From the NCBI RefSeq assembly GCF_010993705.1, contig NZ_WOFO01000006.1:161721-225720 (forward strand): DNA of 64,000 nt, written 5' to 3'. This stretch comes from Cyclobacterium sp. SYSU L10401 (GTDB lineage Bacteria; Bacteroidota; Bacteroidia; Cytophagales; Cyclobacteriaceae). Of this stretch, positions 62,812 through 64,000 are shown piece by piece (the first letter of the stretch is position 1; each line of letters starts with the position of its first letter). The notes under the pieces were generated by a model. The model was given only the letters and a program-made list of their open reading frames with translations. It was not told the DNA's origin and searched no databases. A program made the position numbers and the translations under genes.

Positions 62812-63849
62812 ATGAAACGCACAATAACGCGAATAGTCATCAGTATCCTTGCTTTGGTGGTCCTGCTAGTTCTTGCTTTCAAACTTTCTCCCTATCCGGC
62901 GGTTTGGCTGGTACGCTATGCGTTTGAAAAAGAGGCGGTCCGGGTGGATGAGGCGCTGGAAAAATTCGTTCCTGAAAATATTCGTTCCATCCGCAATGTT
63001 CAGTATGACCCAAGCGATCCAAATTCCCTTTTGGATATCTATTACCCCAAAGATGCCATGGCGGCAAAAAGCAAGTTGCCGGTTATCGTCTGGACGCACG
63101 GGGGAGGATTGGTTTCCGGAACTAAAGACCATATCAGCAATTACTCCAAATTGCTGGCCTCCCAGGGCTTTGTAGCTGTATCCATCGATTATACCATTGC
63201 TCCCGAAGCCAAGTACCCCAGGCCCATCCGTCAGCTTAACGAAGCATTGGCTTTTATTTCTTCCCATGCCGACCAATTTGCCATTGATTCTACCCAGTTT
63301 ATTTTGGCAGGAGATTCAGGGGGTTCCATGATTACTGCCGCAACAGCCAACCTCATTAGCAGCCCTTCCTACGCAAGCATCACAAAAGTCAACCCGGGTT
63401 TGCGTTCAGATCAACTCAAAGGCCTGCTGCTGTACTGTGGCATTTATGAGGTAGACAACCTGAATTCAGAAGGTGCCTTTGCCTCTTTTCTGAATACCGT
63501 CACCTGGGCCTATTTCGGTGAAAAAGACATTTCCAATAACGAATACGCCAAAACGGCATCGGTACTCAATTATCTTACAGATTCCTTTCCCCCTAGCTTT
63601 ATTTCAGCCGGAAACAAGGACCCGCTATTGGCTCAATCCAAACGCTTTGCAGAAAAGCTTTCAACCCTAGGTGTCCACCTGGATACGCTATTCTTTCCAG
63701 AATCTTACGAGCCTGGCCTGGGGCATGAATACCAGTTTACCTTTGATGAGGATGGAAAGCAAGCCTTTGAAAGGTCCATCCAATTTATAAACCAGGTGCT
63801 GTCTACTAAGGTTGGCCCCGATTCACCTTCCATGGTTCCCGCTTATTGA
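62812..63849 (+). CDS. membrane-anchored alpha/beta hydrolase, hormone-sensitive-lipase type
   Basis: Protein of 345 residues with an uncleaved-looking N-terminal hydrophobic segment (about 8-25) that would anchor it in the inner membrane. The oxyanion motif HGGGL is near residue 95, the nucleophile elbow GDSGGS near residue 166, the acid near NKDPLL (about residue 267) and the His in GLGHEYQF near residue 303. Family members cleave short acyl esters; the substrate is unknown. It lies alone between two clusters of the 74-bp repeat; its stop codon overlaps the next repeat unit. Confidence 0.83.
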   Translation: MKRTITRIVISILALVVLLVLAFKLSPYPAVWLVRYAFEKEAVRVDEALEKFVPENIRSIRNVQYDPSDPNSLLDIYYPKDAMAAKSKLPVIVWTHGGGLVSGTKDHISNYSKLLASQGFVAVSIDYTIAPEAKYPRPIRQLNEALAFISSHADQFAIDSTQFILAGDSGGSMITAATANLISSPSYASITKVNPGLRSDQLKGLLLYCGIYEVDNLNSEGAFASFLNTVTWAYFGEKDISNNEYAKTASVLNYLTDSFPPSFISAGNKDPLLAQSKRFAEKLSTLGVHLDTLFFPESYEPGLGHEYQFTFDEDGKQAFERSIQFINQVLSTKVGPDSPSMVPAY

Positions 63850-64000
63850 ACCACCTAAGACACCAAAGCAGCCATAAATATATCGCAGCTCCTTCCATGC
63901 CCTTATGTTCCTTATGTGTTTTCCTTTTTTTTAACCACCTAAACCACCAAAGCAGCCATAAATATATCGCAGCTCCTTCCATGTCCTTATGTTCCTTATG
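63846..64000. repeat. two further units of the ~74-bp repeat (second cut by window end)
   Basis: Units at about 63846-63918 and 63930-64000 have the same GAACCACC/TTTAACCACC start, AAAGCAGCCATAAATATATC middle and TTCCTTATG end as the array at 62.3 kb. They are more alike to unit 4 there than to unit 1, which suggests recent spread in one direction. The array probably continues beyond the window. Confidence 0.8.

Noticed and set aside
62564..62815. 83-codon frame before the last hydrolase
   Set aside because: Its first third lies in repeat units and the rest shows no protein-like conservation.
1..64000. tRNA, rRNA, insertion sequence or integrase genes
   Set aside because: Looked for on both strands by eye; no cloverleaf-like block, transposase or recombinase motif was found. 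A covariance-model search would be needed to exclude small RNAs.

Overview
The window is chromosomal DNA from a member of the Bacteroidota, most likely a marine or soil Cytophagia of the Cyclobacteriaceae kind (Cyclobacterium, Echinicola or Algoriphagus relatives). The signs are a type IX secretion cargo protein with SprB-like, PKD and CHU_C gliding-type sorting domains, a SecA lacking the SEC-C zinc tail, an aldolase-dehydrogenase fusion for rhamnose, a 3-hydroxyacyl-CoA dehydrogenase/enoyl-CoA hydratase fusion with the hydratase at the C-terminus, a Bacteroidota-style Ig-like lipoprotein, almost no Shine-Dalgarno sequences, and TAnnTTTG-like promoter boxes. No tRNA, rRNA, CRISPR array, transposase or integrase was found.

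Layout. 1-9.7 kb is a plus-strand sugar cluster: an IlvD/Edd-type sugar-acid dehydratase (cut by the window edge), a short-chain dehydrogenase, then the L-rhamnose route (aldolase-lactaldehyde dehydrogenase fusion, RhaI-type isomerase, FGGY kinase), an exported esterase and a GH140 apiosidase-like hydrolase. Together they fit use of rhamnose- and apiose-containing plant pectin. 9.9-14.1 kb holds ileS (type 2, with an altered GIHH signature) and lspA with a tiny conserved reading frame between them. 14.2-22.3 kb is on the minus strand: a DksA-like protein coupled to a SulP transporter, the 1150-residue type IX cargo protein, a P1-family peptidase with a MazG-like protein, and a lipoprotein. 22.8-36.9 kb is mostly plus-strand housekeeping: dapF, secA, a SPOR-like lipoprotein, an M20 peptidase, an S1/P1 nuclease, comF (minus), xth, an RsbW-like ATPase, ybeY, mnmG, a methyltransferase and an Ig-like lipoprotein.

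Two near-perfect parS sites lie at the ybeY/mnmG junction. A 703-bp gene-free AT-rich stretch at 36.9-37.6 kb carries several DnaA-box-like sequences, so this segment is a candidate replication origin region. 37.6-43.6 kb is a fatty-acid beta-oxidation operon under a MarR regulator with a perfect 16-bp palindrome upstream. 43.6-50.6 kb holds a DinB-like protein, two tandem copies of the tiny reading frame, a phosphatase and a metallophosphoesterase, a CobW-type metal chaperone (minus) and an S15-type peptidase.

50.9-62.1 kb is a defence island: an orphan HipB-like regulator, then a tight six-gene operon of Vsr endonuclease, cytosine-5 methyltransferase, MutL/MORC-like GHKL ATPase, Z1 helicase-like protein, PD-(D/E)XK protein and AIPR protein, followed by the 3' remnant of a DUF2357 nuclease gene. 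The core matches the MutL-Z1-DUF-AIPR (Mza) type of antiphage system, here with a methylase and a Vsr. Short palindromic repeat families flank the island on both sides (50.6 kb; 62.3-62.7 and 63.8-64.0 kb). A GDSGG alpha/beta hydrolase sits within the right-hand repeats.

The least ordinary signals are (i) the three-copy family of 28-34-codon reading frames placed exactly against start codons of ordinary genes, (ii) the Vsr plus MutL-like pairing inside an Mza-type operon, (iii) the parS/DnaA-box cluster, and (iv) the GIHH isoleucyl-tRNA synthetase.
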